Positions 11,940-21,625 of a DNA stretch of 64,000 bases are shown here, one piece after another; position 1 is the first letter of the stretch; each line of letters opens with the position of its first letter. The stretch is from contig CM055094.1 of NCBI GenBank assembly GCA_029204225.1, positions 64,258,714 through 64,322,713 on the forward strand, given 5' to 3'. This stretch comes from Diphasiastrum complanatum. Taxonomy: Eukaryota; Streptophyta; Lycopodiopsida; Lycopodiales; Lycopodiaceae. The notes beneath the pieces were generated by a model that saw only the letters and a program-made list of their open reading frames with translations, did no database searches and was not told the DNA's origin. Made by a program: the position numbers and the translations under genes.

Positions 11940-12254
11940 TCACATGGGAGGTATGGCTGATAATGTTAACCTATGGGATGAGGTATGATGTCGTGTCCCA
12001 ATGACTATTCCTATTGCTACAAGGGCGGCCTTAGACACACGCACCTTGTGTGTTACCTCTTGGTATTGGATATAAAAATGGAGGTCAGTCTCATTCCAAG
12101 TACTAGAGGCCATATCAACTAATTCAAAATTTATTGTGTTTGTAAAGAAAATTGCATGAAGGCCCATTGCTTTGAGTAGTGACTTAGCAATTTGGAGCCA
12201 TTCAACGACCTTCTCTTCGCTAGGCGGCACTAAAATATTGTGTTCAAGAGGCAC
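11940..12254 (-). pseudogene. Uncharacterised 104-codon ORF upstream of the zinc-knuckle fragment
   Basis: Same strand as the gypsy debris and just upstream of it, so it could be a decayed gag-region reading frame. I do not recognise its sequence. It starts MPLEHNILVPPSEEKVVEWL and has no clear domain. It could equally be chance. Confidence 0.25.
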
Positions 12255-13535
12255 ATGTCTGCTTTAGGACAGGGTGGTTCATCAGACTCAGAAGAAGATT
12301 GAGTGAAAATGACTTGGTTAGACATGTCCGCAAATGCTAGAGTAAGGTTGGAGTGTTTGTAAGTAGTCTAGTTTGAAAGTTGAAAAACGTGTCAAGAACA
12401 TTTTGGTAAGAGCTCTACTAGCATTTGTGCGAAATGGGTCAATTTCCAAGCTTATATAGAGGATTTTGCATAGCCTATTAGAGCAAAGTGCTATTTTGGC
12501 GAATCTATTTTGGAAATTTTTTTGACAAGCCTCTTTAGTACTATGAAACAAGCTATCAATTTTTTTTGCGAAGGTTCTGGAGCATCTTGGAAGCTCTATA
12601 TGGGTTTTGTAAGTGCTGTAACTTCACCAAATGACAACCCTCGCACAAGTACTAAATTTAATAACTTTTCACATGGTTTCAATCCTCACCCAAATCAATT
12701 TTGATGTTCTGATTCCATCTGCCACGTTGGCGAAGGTTCATAATGACATCTTGATGCCCTATGAAGGTTTCCAAATTTCCATAGAGCTGAACTTCGCAAA
12801 CCACTATTTTTTGGTCTTCTAATGCAAACTAATCTTCACAGACCTCAACATAAGCAAAACGCGTAGTTTGGAAGTCATGTAGCCTCTGCGAAGATTGGTT
12901 TGACTATTTATATCATAAACTAGCACTTCTAGTGTTTTGGATATCTTAAACGCTTGGAAATCAAAAAAATTTCTATGATTCATTTTTAAAAACCTTTTTT
13001 CGATTTCTTCACAAAAATCTTTTCCAAATAAATAAAAAATAATCAATTAAAAAAAATAAAATCTATCAAATAGAAAATAAAAATCTATCAAATAGAGACT
13101 AAGTAGAAATTCCTGGCCGCCAAAACTTTAATAATTGGCTGCCATTGATTGGAGTATCAAATTGTGTTCCATCTAAACACGAAATCTTTTGAAATGGAAC
13201 AATATCCTAAAAACTGGTAACCATTTTTTGATTTTTTTGTTTTTGCCAAAAACATGTTTTTTCATGAAATTTATTTTGAAAACCACAAATTTTTCTGGCA
13301 AACAATATGCTCGTTTGCAAAAAAAAAAAAACCCTTGTAAAATGTAATTTTCTTAGAAAATAAAATCTTGAAAATTAAAAAAGGTTCAAAATATGTAAAA
13401 TATATAAACATTTATGGTGTTTTGAAAGTCTAAATCGACTTTTATGAATATAACCCAGAAAATACATTTGAAGCCAGTTACAATAAATCCACAAATTTTG
13501 AAAACACTGAAAATAAATTATGTATATTTTTTTTT
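12255..13535. other. AT-rich intergenic DNA
   Basis: I see no coding region. There are A- and T-runs and a few short scattered ORFs. Part of this may be the 3' flank of the neighbouring transposase unit, but I could not find its terminus or a terminal inverted repeat. Confidence 0.5.
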
Positions 13536-14504
13536 TTACAATTCAAATTCCATAAAATTTTCACTAAGTTCTCTCAACTTAGTGCTTGAAATATTATCAA
13601 GACTGTCTTTTTCAGCTGAAGAAGTTGACGATCCATTCTTCTCATTAGAGTCTACTGGCAAATTCTCATATGACTCGGCCTCCAATGTTGAGAGAAAATT
13701 TTGTAATGTGGCTTTGCTACGTTGAAGCCGAGTCGAAGATGATGGTTGTGCACTTGATCCAAGACGTTCTTGCAAAATAGATATTGTTGACTTGCATAAA
13801 TGATTCGTCATGGTCAACTCAAAGTTAAGTGCAAGTACATCCACATCTCCAAGATTTATGTCATTGACTCTTGGTTGATTCTTTGTTGAACGCTTCCGCT
13901 TGCCCTTTGGATCTAATTGTAACATTTCTAGCTCGTACCTTCCCAAGAAAGCATTTCATCGTTCTGCACAAGGGTCAAATACTCAGCCTGTTGGGCAACA
14001 ACAGAGGTTACCAGACCATTGAGGTTACCAGACCATTTAGCCTTGGCAGCATTTACAGTTTGTCGAATTTTTCTAGGACCCAAATAAATCTCACGTTCAT
14101 TGTTCTGCACAAGGTTCAAGTACTCAGCCTGTTGGGCAACAACAGAGGAATCAACTGTTGTTGTTGAAGTTGAAAATCTAAACGGCCAATGAAACTCCTC
14201 AAACGAGTTTGCATTTCCCAAGTTAAGCAAACTTAACTTTTGTTCTCAAAAAAATCCACCCATCAATGTCGGTCAAACTCATCAAAAAATTGGTTTGCTC
14301 TTGAATGGTCGTTTTCAAAAAGTTTAAAGCCGCAAATGGATCAAATGGACGACGTTCTCTTTGAGCCTTTTGTTCTTCCATTGTAGAAGTTAGGTGACAC
14401 AAAGATGCAAGATTAACTTGAGAAGAGGGCACGCTTTGTAAGAAACGAACTCCATCAGTTGGTAACCATTCCGTAGAGTTTGAAAATTGCTTTGCCCACA
14501 ACAA
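13536..14504 (-). CDS. Transposase C-terminal pieces
   Basis: Three overlapping minus frames: 14504-14223 (STEWLPTDGVRFLQ, a usual element after the catalytic domain), 14230-13928, and 13946-13536, with a basic PKGKRKRSTKNQP stretch that may act in nuclear import or DNA binding. A 46-47 bp block is duplicated (13962-14008 and 14103-14148), repeating the peptide SVVAQQAEYL. Confidence 0.45.
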
Positions 14505-14621
14505 TGTGATGCCACCAATATCATTTTCAATTTTAAACTGATGTTGAAAACTAATATCATTTATTGGTGCAGTGCAATGTTCCTCCGCCGATTTTATGTA
14601 GTCTCTAAAATCAAATGTGCG

Positions 14622-14876
14622 TCATAGTAAAAACACATTTGGTCTAGGGGTGTACGACTCCTTGATAATACTCTGCAATATTGACAAAGAAAAAGCTTTT
14701 TTGCGTCTCAGCTTTTTGGAAAAGCAGCTAAACATTTGGTCAATTTGATCGTGAGTATGACCCACCAGTAAAAATCCTATTTTGATTTTTTTGAAATTTT
14801 TTAAAGCAACCAACATAAACAAATATGCCAGCATTGTTTGATTTTTATTTTCTCTGGTAGTATTATCAAGTTGCAA
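14622..14876 (-). CDS. Transposase catalytic piece 2 (QLDN ... GHTHDQID)
   Basis: Encodes QLDNTTRENKNQTMLAYL and, about 35 residues on, IGFLLVGHTHDQIDQMFS. These are the two most conserved blocks of the family and the clearest evidence for the assignment. Confidence 0.8.
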   Translation of the reverse strand: MQLDNTTRENKNQTMLAYLFMLVALKNFKKIKIGFLLVGHTHDQIDQMFSCFSKKLRRKKAFSLSILQSIIKESYTPRPNVFLL

Positions 14877-14981
14877 GTAAAGAATCTCAGGAAGACAATT
14901 GCCAAATTCAACTATTATTTTGCGAGTATGGTAATGGTCAAGTTTGGATCATTTTGAACATTGGGATAATTGAAATACACT

Positions 14982-15248
14982 TTAGATTATAAGGTGCTGT
15001 TGAATATAAAACCAGCTCCAACTAAATGAACTTGGATGAAATCCACTTCGTTTAGATTTTTTGGCACCATCACAAAATGTGGCAATAGCGTCTTCTTTTG
15101 ATCCATCCTGTTGATTACGAGACCCAAATACTTCTGAGAAAACTCCAAACACTTTTTCATGTGATTGGCAAACTTTTGTCTTTTTGTAGTTTGTTGCTCT
15201 CTGTGAATTTGAGGTGACTTCGTAATGTCCGCTAAAAAAATCACACAA
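14982..15248 (-). CDS. Transposase catalytic piece 1 (MDQKKT)
   Basis: Encodes PQIHREQQTTKRQKFAN, then VINRMDQKKTLLPHF and IQVHLVGAGFIF. The Asp of MDQ is the probable first metal-binding residue of an RNase-H-fold transposase, based on its place in this family. Confidence 0.65.
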   Translation of the reverse strand: MCDFFSGHYEVTSNSQRATNYKKTKVCQSHEKVFGVFSEVFGSRNQQDGSKEDAIATFCDGAKKSKRSGFHPSSFSWSWFYIQQHLII

Positions 15249-15390
15249 AAAAATGATTTAGTAAATTGAAGGTGTTAACGAAAAATCAAACTGGGTGTTT
15301 GAAAAAAAAACAAAATGTAGTATCTATCAAAGACCTTTTTCCTGAGGACTTTTGGCTTGTTCTCTAAGAACTTTTAACTGTTCGTATATG

Positions 15391-15861
15391 CTACAGACAA
15401 ACATTTTGGATTTTTTTGAAATTTTTACCAGACCAATCTCTCTTTAAGAGTTTCACGAAACAAGAATAACTTAAATGCTGAACATTCTTCGACATTGCAA
15501 AATCTTTGTACATCATGAATATTTCCAATTTTGAGAAATTGTCAGGAAGGTGAAAATATAAAAAATTTGGGAGTTTTTCAGCATGCACGTCTATAAAATG
15601 CGTCAACCATGCTTTTGCAGTTAAGGAGTCCGAAGAAATAGTCCGACCTTGAACTGAACCTTGAAGACTAGGATCCTTTTTTAATCTCGTGTGAATACGA
15701 GCAAGTCTAGAATTTCCAATTGCATGGACAACCTTGAAAGTCTTGTGACAAACTTCAGTTGTTTCTAGAAAGTAAGTGAAACCTTTCCTATCAGGCTTGA
15801 CAGATGAACAAAGGTAATAATTTTGATCATTTTTGGTCTTTGATCTGCTTAGCTTCAACAA
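15391..15861 (-). CDS. Transposase N-terminal/central piece
   Basis: 156 codons including YLCSSVKPDRKGFTYFLE, VCHKTFKVVHAIGNSRLARI, a GRTISSDSL segment, WLTHFIDVHAEKLPN and LSYSCFVKLLKRDW. In relatives this precedes the catalytic core and ends at a Cys-rich stretch, which is not visible here. Confidence 0.6.
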   Translation of the reverse strand: MLKLSRSKTKNDQNYYLCSSVKPDRKGFTYFLETTEVCHKTFKVVHAIGNSRLARIHTRLKKDPSLQGSVQGRTISSDSLTAKAWLTHFIDVHAEKLPNFLYFHLPDNFSKLEIFMMYKDFAMSKNVQHLSYSCFVKLLKRDWSGKNFKKIQNVCL

Positions 15862-16229
15862 AGGTTAATTTTTTGCAAACAAGAGAAAATACAACAAACT
15901 AAGTTTTTGTCTCTATGGATTTCACGAGGTTCCAACATTTGTTTTTGACGTGAGGTCATTTCTCGATTTGTTTGTAAATCTCTTCAAAATTGCTCTTTCC
16001 ATTTGGCTTCTGCTTTGTATGAAGAACTTGGGACAATGACACCTAAAGGTGATGGTATTGAATCCATACCTATTGAAGGTGTAGGTTGATTCTCTGCCAT
16101 TTCATTATCTCCGTTTTCAGTAGAAGGCTCCGAGCCTTCAGAAATCTCTGCAACATTCAAAAATATAGATCTCTTGGACTTCGCAACATTGAACAGATCG
16201 GGCCTTTGTGCTTGCCTTGACTTCCTCAA

Positions 16230-17560
16230 GGAAAGACTACCACGTCCTGGGAGGTGGATTGACTAGAGTGCTTGCTTGATTCTGAACCACTGTGGATTTT
16301 TGGTGAAGGAGAGTAGTACACTGCTCTAGGATTTAAGAGACACAACGACTAGGATGAAGTCGTACAAAATCATGTAGCTTGTGTCAAACATGGAGTCACG
16401 TCGTGGTACACAGTTGTAATCTTGATGTCGGAAGATGAACTCGTAGAAACTCCGTCCTAATAAGTTACAGCAGGAGGAACTAAAGAAGATGAGTTTTTTT
16501 GATTGCTAAACTAAAATGAAAAAGTACTACAAGGAAAAATTAAAAATAATTACAATTTTGCTTTTAGTCATGGGACTTGATTGAATAAGTTAAAAAAAAA
16601 AAAAAAACTAAAGACTTAATTCTATGCTAAGCATAGAAAGTTATGCTCAGCATGTATTTAAGAAAATGCAAGTATGCTAGTTTGAATAGATTATGATAAC
16701 CATAAAACAACAGAGCAAACAAGAACATTCAAAGACCTAAGCATGAAATGTTTCTAGACTGGCAACCACATCTTTAAATAATTAGATTAAGAGTTTGGGC
16801 AAAAGTTAGGTCCCAAAGACTTTTGAATTTTAGGGTTACCTTAAAATTTTAGACTGACATTATGGTCTAAGTAAAATTCTAATAAGGCCCATGTCCTTGA
16901 TTAATTTGCAGAATTTAAGACAAAATTACGAGAGAGGGAAATCCTAAACCTTGTCAAATTAGCCCATGTTGTAATTTGTTGAAGAATCTTAAGAATTCAG
17001 ACTAATGTTCGTGGTTTTGCCAAATATTTTAGGGTAGAAATAAAACTAGCATGTAAAATGTAAACTTACGTTTGTTTTTTGGTTGACTGCCAAGGTCACA
17101 TACAACACAATTATGTTTTTAGTTTCTTAAGCAATCCCAAACAAAAAAGAAACAAATTTTGTAAGTCAACGTTGAAATCGAATCCTTATTTATAGTGCAC
17201 AGTTGAAAACAATATGAAATTTGCTTTAGTTTTTCTTTTTTACTTCACCCCAATCCAAGCTAATATAGAAATGTTATTAACATTCGAAGTAAATTTAACT
17301 TCGACGACGAGCATGGAAGGAAAAGCCACAATTCAGTCTTAAAGGACGACATTTACCCTGTTCCGTCAAACTCAACACTTGAAAGATGAAGCCCACCCGG
17401 TTCCCGTACAATATTTATGGAGCACGGACATGACATAACTCACCTTTGCCTTTTCATTTGCTCTTCATGCGCTCTCTGGCTCTTGGTCTTAGCTAAACGA
17501 CTGATCTATTAGAGAAAGCATAAGCTTCCGAAGATTGCTAATCTGACGGACGCTGACATC
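16230..17560. promoter_or_regulatory. Spacer between divergent transposase and methyltransferase genes
   Basis: 1.3 kb of AT-rich DNA without an ORF I can support. It contains two copies of the palindrome core, TATGCTAAGCATA at about 16623 and TATGCTCAGCATG at about 16640. Because the flanking genes face outwards, both promoters should lie in or near this stretch. Confidence 0.45.
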
Positions 17561-17670
17561 TCGAGATTCAAGTAAGTTAATCAATTTCTCAATCTTTAAA
17601 AAACATCCATAATATTTTACAGCTTTTCAGTTTAGCTTGGATTTCTTGTAGTTGTCTTGTGGGGCCTAAG

Positions 17671-17996
17671 CCATGCTAAGCATAGGTTTGTTTGGGTGTC
17701 TGGCTCAGCAACGTCTTCTCCCCACTTATGCTGAGCATAAGCCGAGAGTGGACCTATGCCGCTCTCGACCTATGCTGACGACTCTCGACCTATGTTGAAC
17801 ATAGGTTCGCTCTCGACCTATGCTCAGCATGAGTCTAGAGCGGATCTATGCTGACGACTCTCGACTTATGCTGAGCATAGGTCGAGAGCCGACCCATGCT
17901 GGGCATAGGTCCTTTCTCGACTTATGCTCAGCATAAGTTGAGAGTTGACCTATGCTCAACATAAGCCAAGAGCCCCCGACCTATGCTCAGCATAGG
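17671..17996. repeat. Array of nine 17-bp odd palindromes (CCTATGCTSAGCATAGG)
   Basis: Dyads centred on TATGCT-S-AGCATA start near 17671, 17725, 17799, 17817, 17864, 17893, 17921, 17949 and 17980, separated by CTCTCGAC-type spacers. Variants change both arms together, for example TATGTTGAACATA and CATGCTGGGCATA/G, so the symmetry has been kept while the sequence drifted. The array lies in the presumed first intron of the methyltransferase gene and on the transposase side. It may be a binding site array for a dimeric protein, a subterminal transposon repeat, or simply a hairpin-prone minisatellite. Confidence 0.85.
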
Positions 17997-18433
17997 TTCG
18001 CATCAATTGAGAATATCAGGTGAGAGCATACAGTCGAGATTTGTCTTTGTTTGTTTTGTGTTTCATTTCATAAATCCTTGTTTATTTTTTTTCAGACATT
18101 CAAATGGCTCAGCTAAAAGTTCGTCTGCCTATAAACCCTTCGAATCTCCAAAAAGTATGTTTTACTTTACCAGGGTTGTGACGGCCAAAAACTCACTGAC
18201 CTCTTCCTCTGGACTGCTGATACTTCTGGCAAAGGGCCGTCTACCTTCAAAGCACAAGGACACGTGTTTTGGAAGGTAGCGGTTGTAGACAAGGATGATG
18301 GATTTACAAACCTAGTTGTAAGAGCAATTGACAAGAAAATATTTTTGTACATTCTGGAGAATGGGTTCATGAAAATCCATCTTTGTGAGCATGCCATACT
18401 TTTTTCTTCTTCGACGATGCCTTGAAGACGATT

Positions 18434-18541
18434 GTAAGTTCAATCTGCGTTGCAATGCATTAAAATTTGAGTATTAGTTTTTTTTTAAATGCTTAGAATG
18501 GGTATGGTTTCTTTAAAACTACTTTAATTATTTTTTTTCAG
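18434..18541 (+). other. Intron in the methyltransferase pseudogene
   Basis: Donor GTAAGTT and acceptor after a T-tract (TTTTTTTTCAG) are both good matches to plant consensus. Its removal fuses DDALKT to TLKATIQMAAEALEKK. This shows the gene lived under eukaryotic splicing and is not a recent bacterial contaminant. Confidence 0.75.
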
Positions 18542-18890
18542 ACATTGAAAGCTACAATACAAATGGCTGCTGAAGCTCTGGAAAAAAAAAAGGACCCTGC
18601 GCTTACGAAATCTGTGAGATCATTATCCTCTCGCAAGAGCTTGGCTTCCTCTTCCCAAAAAGACATCCAAACAACTGATTCCACTACTGGATCAGAACTA
18701 ATGTCAACTCCAAAAAGGAAACGTAGTGCTTTGGAAAAAACCCAAGATGTGTCCTCCCCACCTAAACCGAGAGGCTTTAAAACAAAGACACCTAAAGGTG
18801 TACATCCTAGCTCCTCTAAGAGACCTTAGCCCCAAACCTTTAATTTAAGCCTATAGAGCCGGCTAGCAAGGATGTTGTGAAAATGCGCAA

Positions 18891-19244
18891 TTGATTCATG
18901 AAGCTAAAAAAATCCAAGCTACAACATTCATACTTGACATTGAACAATGTCATAGGCCCCCAATTGACCCAGTCACTGATGATAGGCCCATGGAGGTGAG
19001 AGAGCCTAACTCCTCTCATGTACATAATTTAAAGATGAAATTCAAAGACCACACCCAAGCCATTGTTACCCCATTCATTGTCTTTGTGGACTCTGCGAAC
19101 TGTCCGACAATAGCACATTTTGATGTCCAAATTATAGATATCTATAAATTTTTTGTTTTGGACGAAATCCATAGTTTGCAAGCCAAAAAGGAGCTCTCCG
19201 TGGTTCTGTGGCTTGTCCATATCAAAAGCCACAACAACTTGTAA
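18891..19244 (+). CDS. ParB-like domain piece
   Basis: About 115 codons beginning at LIHEAKKIQATTFILDIE (no ATG in frame here). VHNLKMKFKDHTQAI and TPFIVFVDSANCP, then YKFFVLDEIHSLQAKKELS, follow the layout of ParB-like domains fused to methyltransferases in mobile elements. The expected glycine of GxHS is Glu here. Confidence 0.5.
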   Translation: MIHEAKKIQATTFILDIEQCHRPPIDPVTDDRPMEVREPNSSHVHNLKMKFKDHTQAIVTPFIVFVDSANCPTIAHFDVQIIDIYKFFVLDEIHSLQAKKELSVVLWLVHIKSHNNL

Positions 19245-19546
19245 ATAAATTAATTGAAATGTTTTCTCATCCCGTAGACTAGATTTTAGATTTATTTAGT
19301 GGTAGTGGCACTACTAGTGCATGTGCTTTCCAAAAGGGCAGACATGTTGCGGCCGTAGAATTAGATAAGAGTTTATCAAGTTTTGTTAAAATGAGACTAG
19401 CTGGCATTCCAGTTTTGCCTGATGAATTTCAAGAGGTTGGTAAATTGGGCCCTTCTGAAGATGGTATCGTTCCATTCGTTAAAGAGCCTCAACCACTTGC
19501 CAGTGGCGTAGTTGGTGATGAAGGAGAATTGGCGGAGGTGGTTTGA
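19211..19546 (+). CDS. Methyltransferase motif I piece
   Basis: Reads ACPYQKPQQLVNKLIEMF, a nonsense TAG, then ILDLFSGSGTTSACAFQKG and HVAAVELDKSL, ending after LAEVV. FSGSGTT is the S-adenosylmethionine-binding motif I of amino-methyltransferases. The target-base catalytic motif is not present between this piece and the ParB-like part. Confidence 0.75.
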
Positions 19547-19664
19547 GCAAAGATACAATGTGATTGAGAAAATTGTTATTCAGAATGGCAAATCACCTCC
19601 AACAAACACAGGGGTTGGAAGAGTTGCTACTCCAGATCCTAATGATTTGGTTGAGAATTTCTGA

Positions 19665-20349
19665 GACTGTAAAATTAAAAACATTTATTTATAAAAAAAT
19701 CTCTTTTATGCGAAAGATTACTGTGTTTTTGTACAAAATATTCATTTTTTATATGTTTTTAATTTTCTTTTTGATAAATGCCTTTGTTGTTAAATGATAT
19801 TTGTTATAAATTTGACATATTTTTTGAATACTAGATTTGTTTAGTTTACTTGATTGTTAAAATATCAAATTTTAAACAGGTTGTCAAATTTATGTTAAAA
19901 ATATTTTTTGTTGTTTTTTTGGAAAAAAAATAGTTTTAAAAATGTTACAATCACTTGCTTGATTTACCAACTATTTTTCATAATAACAAATTGCACATAA
20001 ATGATATTTTTATTTTTTGAGCCATTTTAGTGTAAAATTTTAAAAATATTCTGCAATACTTCCAATTTTAAATATTTGCTAAATATACAATTTTGCAAAA
20101 TAATGAAATCATTTACAGTTAAAAAACTACTTGAATCTCAAAAAATTATAAATTCACACAAAAAATTGGGTCTTGTGCCATTTCTCGTTTCATAAGGTTT
20201 CTTGTTTCTAGGTATTTCAAAATTACCACGCCATAGGATAAAATTCTCACGCCATAGGATAAAATTTCTTTGACACAATATGGTTCCTTTTCAGTGAACT
20301 TTAGTTTCTCTTTGATTAGCTTCGGCATCAGCAATGCAATCCAATACGC
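19665..20349. other. AT-rich spacer
   Basis: Very AT-rich (many T and A runs) with no supportable ORF. It includes the 3' flank of the methyltransferase pseudogene. An ATCCTATGGCGTGA-type 30-bp tandem repeat lies near 20225-20265. Confidence 0.5.
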
Positions 20350-21625
20350 TCTTAGTGAATTGGGAATACCCATTCTGTATGCTCAATTTCATAAATGAAA
20401 TCAGCATCCAATAGCTTTTATAATTCTTTCTTGATCAACTCAGTATAGTTTGGATTACAATGATAAAATTGGCTCACTTTTGGAATGACTTATAGTACCA
20501 ATGGAATAGTATGTTGTACTATTGAAGTGAGAATGCCCTTTAGATCTTTGTAGGACCAAGAAAAAAAATCTTTGAATTTGACCATCAATTTTGCAACTTC
20601 AAGGATTGGGTAGAAGATAAATGTGCTCCCACATGAATTATCTTCTCTTCCTCTCTTGGTTCAACTGAATTCATTAGTTGTGCATGAGCTAGTCCATCAC
20701 AAACCTCCTATGTCTATGGAATGTGGTACAACAACATGATTGCTAATATCAAGATCCACCTCTAGCATTGTTTTAGTAATATTCCTAAAATTTCTTGATT
20801 TTGGGATGAATTAATTTCTCTTTCTATTCTCTCTAGTAAATGCTTGTGTGCTCAAACTTAAGTTCAAACAAAGGAGCACATGCTCGAATTTAAGTTCGAA
20901 CATAGGTCTTTGTTAAGTCTCCGTGTGGTTGAACTTAAGTTCAAGCAGAAGACCTTATAAAGGAAATGATTGAGACCTTGATTTCTCCCAAAATCACTAA
21001 AACAATGTTCTTTGTAAATGGTCTCATTTGGTGGAGTACTCCATTTGAGAACTTTACTAAAGACTTGTTTTGCTTCCATCTTTATCATGGATGTTGAGGT
21101 CTACCATCCTTCAAACATACCACTTTTTGTGGCTTTGGTAGAGGTTGATCTGGAATTTGGCGCATCCCAAATCTAGTTGGATCCATATGATGCAAAATTT
21201 GCTCATCTATTAGCTCAACCTCGTTATAAGATAAAGCATGACTAATTGGTATTAGTTCATCTTCTATTGGATCAGAGAGCAATACTCACTTTCAATATAT
21301 CATCATGGCAACACATATAACATATAACATATAACAAGGCTATGTAATCAACCATTGCTAATGCTTGATTTCAATTCACATTGTCAGTTTGTGAAATGTA
21401 ATGGATCCCAAGTGCTTTATCTTCACAATTTAGTGTATGTTCTATCAGTGAAGAATCATCATTAGCTTTTGGTAGCACTAGTTTGATTGTCCATGTAATT
21501 GGATCAACTTTGACTACTTGCTCCTAATTTTTGAAGATGATCTTGCACGTTCCCCAATTATGAATCACTTGAGCAACTCGTAACTAGGGATGACCCAATA
21601 ATATCTGATAAATGACTATATGTCT
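20350..21625 (-). pseudogene. Ty3/gypsy protease-to-RT relic
   Basis: On the minus strand, protease-end sequence QILLGHP*LRVAQVIHNWG (21530-21625; family LLGRPWLxxAKVIxxWG) is followed by ORF scraps (21282-21085, 21088-20864). The RT entry follows at about 20360-20512, with PNYTELIKKEL and LDADFIYEIEHTEWVFPI (family LLDAGFIYPIxxSEWVSPIVVVPKK). Stops and frameshifts are frequent. The remainder of RT, RNase H and integrase is missing. Confidence 0.75.

Larger units (their letters stand above)
13536..16229 (-). pseudogene. Broken DDE-type transposase (GHTHxxIDQxFS / QLDNxxRENKN family)
   Basis: Minus-strand reading frames form a collinear series: 16229-15984 (Ser-rich N-terminus), 15861-15391, 15248-14982, 14876-14622, 14504-14223, 14230-13928 and 13946-13536. 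The middle pieces carry VCHKTFKVVHAIGNSRL, then IHREQ...NRMDQKKTLLPHF (Asp near 15103), then QLDNTTRENKN (Asp near 14867) and VGHTHDQIDQMFS (14762-14730). This order matches a large eukaryotic family of integrase-fold transposase-like proteins that I believe Pfam calls DUF7869; the three acidic signatures are the likely DDD/E triad. Gaps between pieces contain stops, so it is either interrupted by introns or decayed; several stops inside conserved blocks favour decay. It is transcribed away from the methyltransferase gene at 18.1-19.7 kb. Confidence 0.72.
18104..19664 (+). pseudogene. Broken ParB-like / N4-N6 amino-DNA-methyltransferase gene
   Basis: Reading order: (1) ATG at 18104, MAQLKVRLPINPSNL, a +1 shift near 18176, then CDGQKLTDLFLWTADTSGKG up to 18433; (2) a clean intron 18434-18541; (3) 18542-18829, Lys/Ser-rich with STPKRKRS, a nuclear-localisation-like signal; (4) after stops, 18891-19200, with FILDIEQCHRPPID, VTPFIVFVDSANCP and VLDEIHSLQAKKEL, resembling ParB/Srx-type domains (GNHS...A in relatives); (5) from 19211, PYQKPQQLVNKLIEMFSHP, a TAG at 19280-19282 where W or a similar residue is expected, and ILDLFSGSGTT (motif I, 19283-19315) followed by GRHVAAVELD; (6) C-tail to a TGA at 19662. 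KPxxLxxxLIxxxSxPxDxxLDxFSGSGTT is the hallmark of N4-cytosine/N6-adenine DNA methyltransferases. The segment with the catalytic (D/S/N)PP(Y/F) motif is missing. The gene is divergent from the transposase at 13.5-16.2 kb. Confidence 0.72.

Noticed and set aside
17671-17996. CRISPR-like array
   Set aside because: Units are short palindromes with irregular, repetitive spacers in a eukaryotic intron context; no unique spacers and no cas genes.
18104-19664. Bacterial contamination or a chloroplast/mitochondrial insert as source of the methyltransferase
   Set aside because: A clean spliceosomal intron and a nuclear-localisation-like stretch lie in the same gene, and the flanks are plant repeats.
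13000-20150. Terminal inverted repeats bounding the transposase/methyltransferase unit
   Set aside because: I compared both AT-rich flanks by eye and found no convincing inverted match or target duplication; the unit's borders remain unknown.
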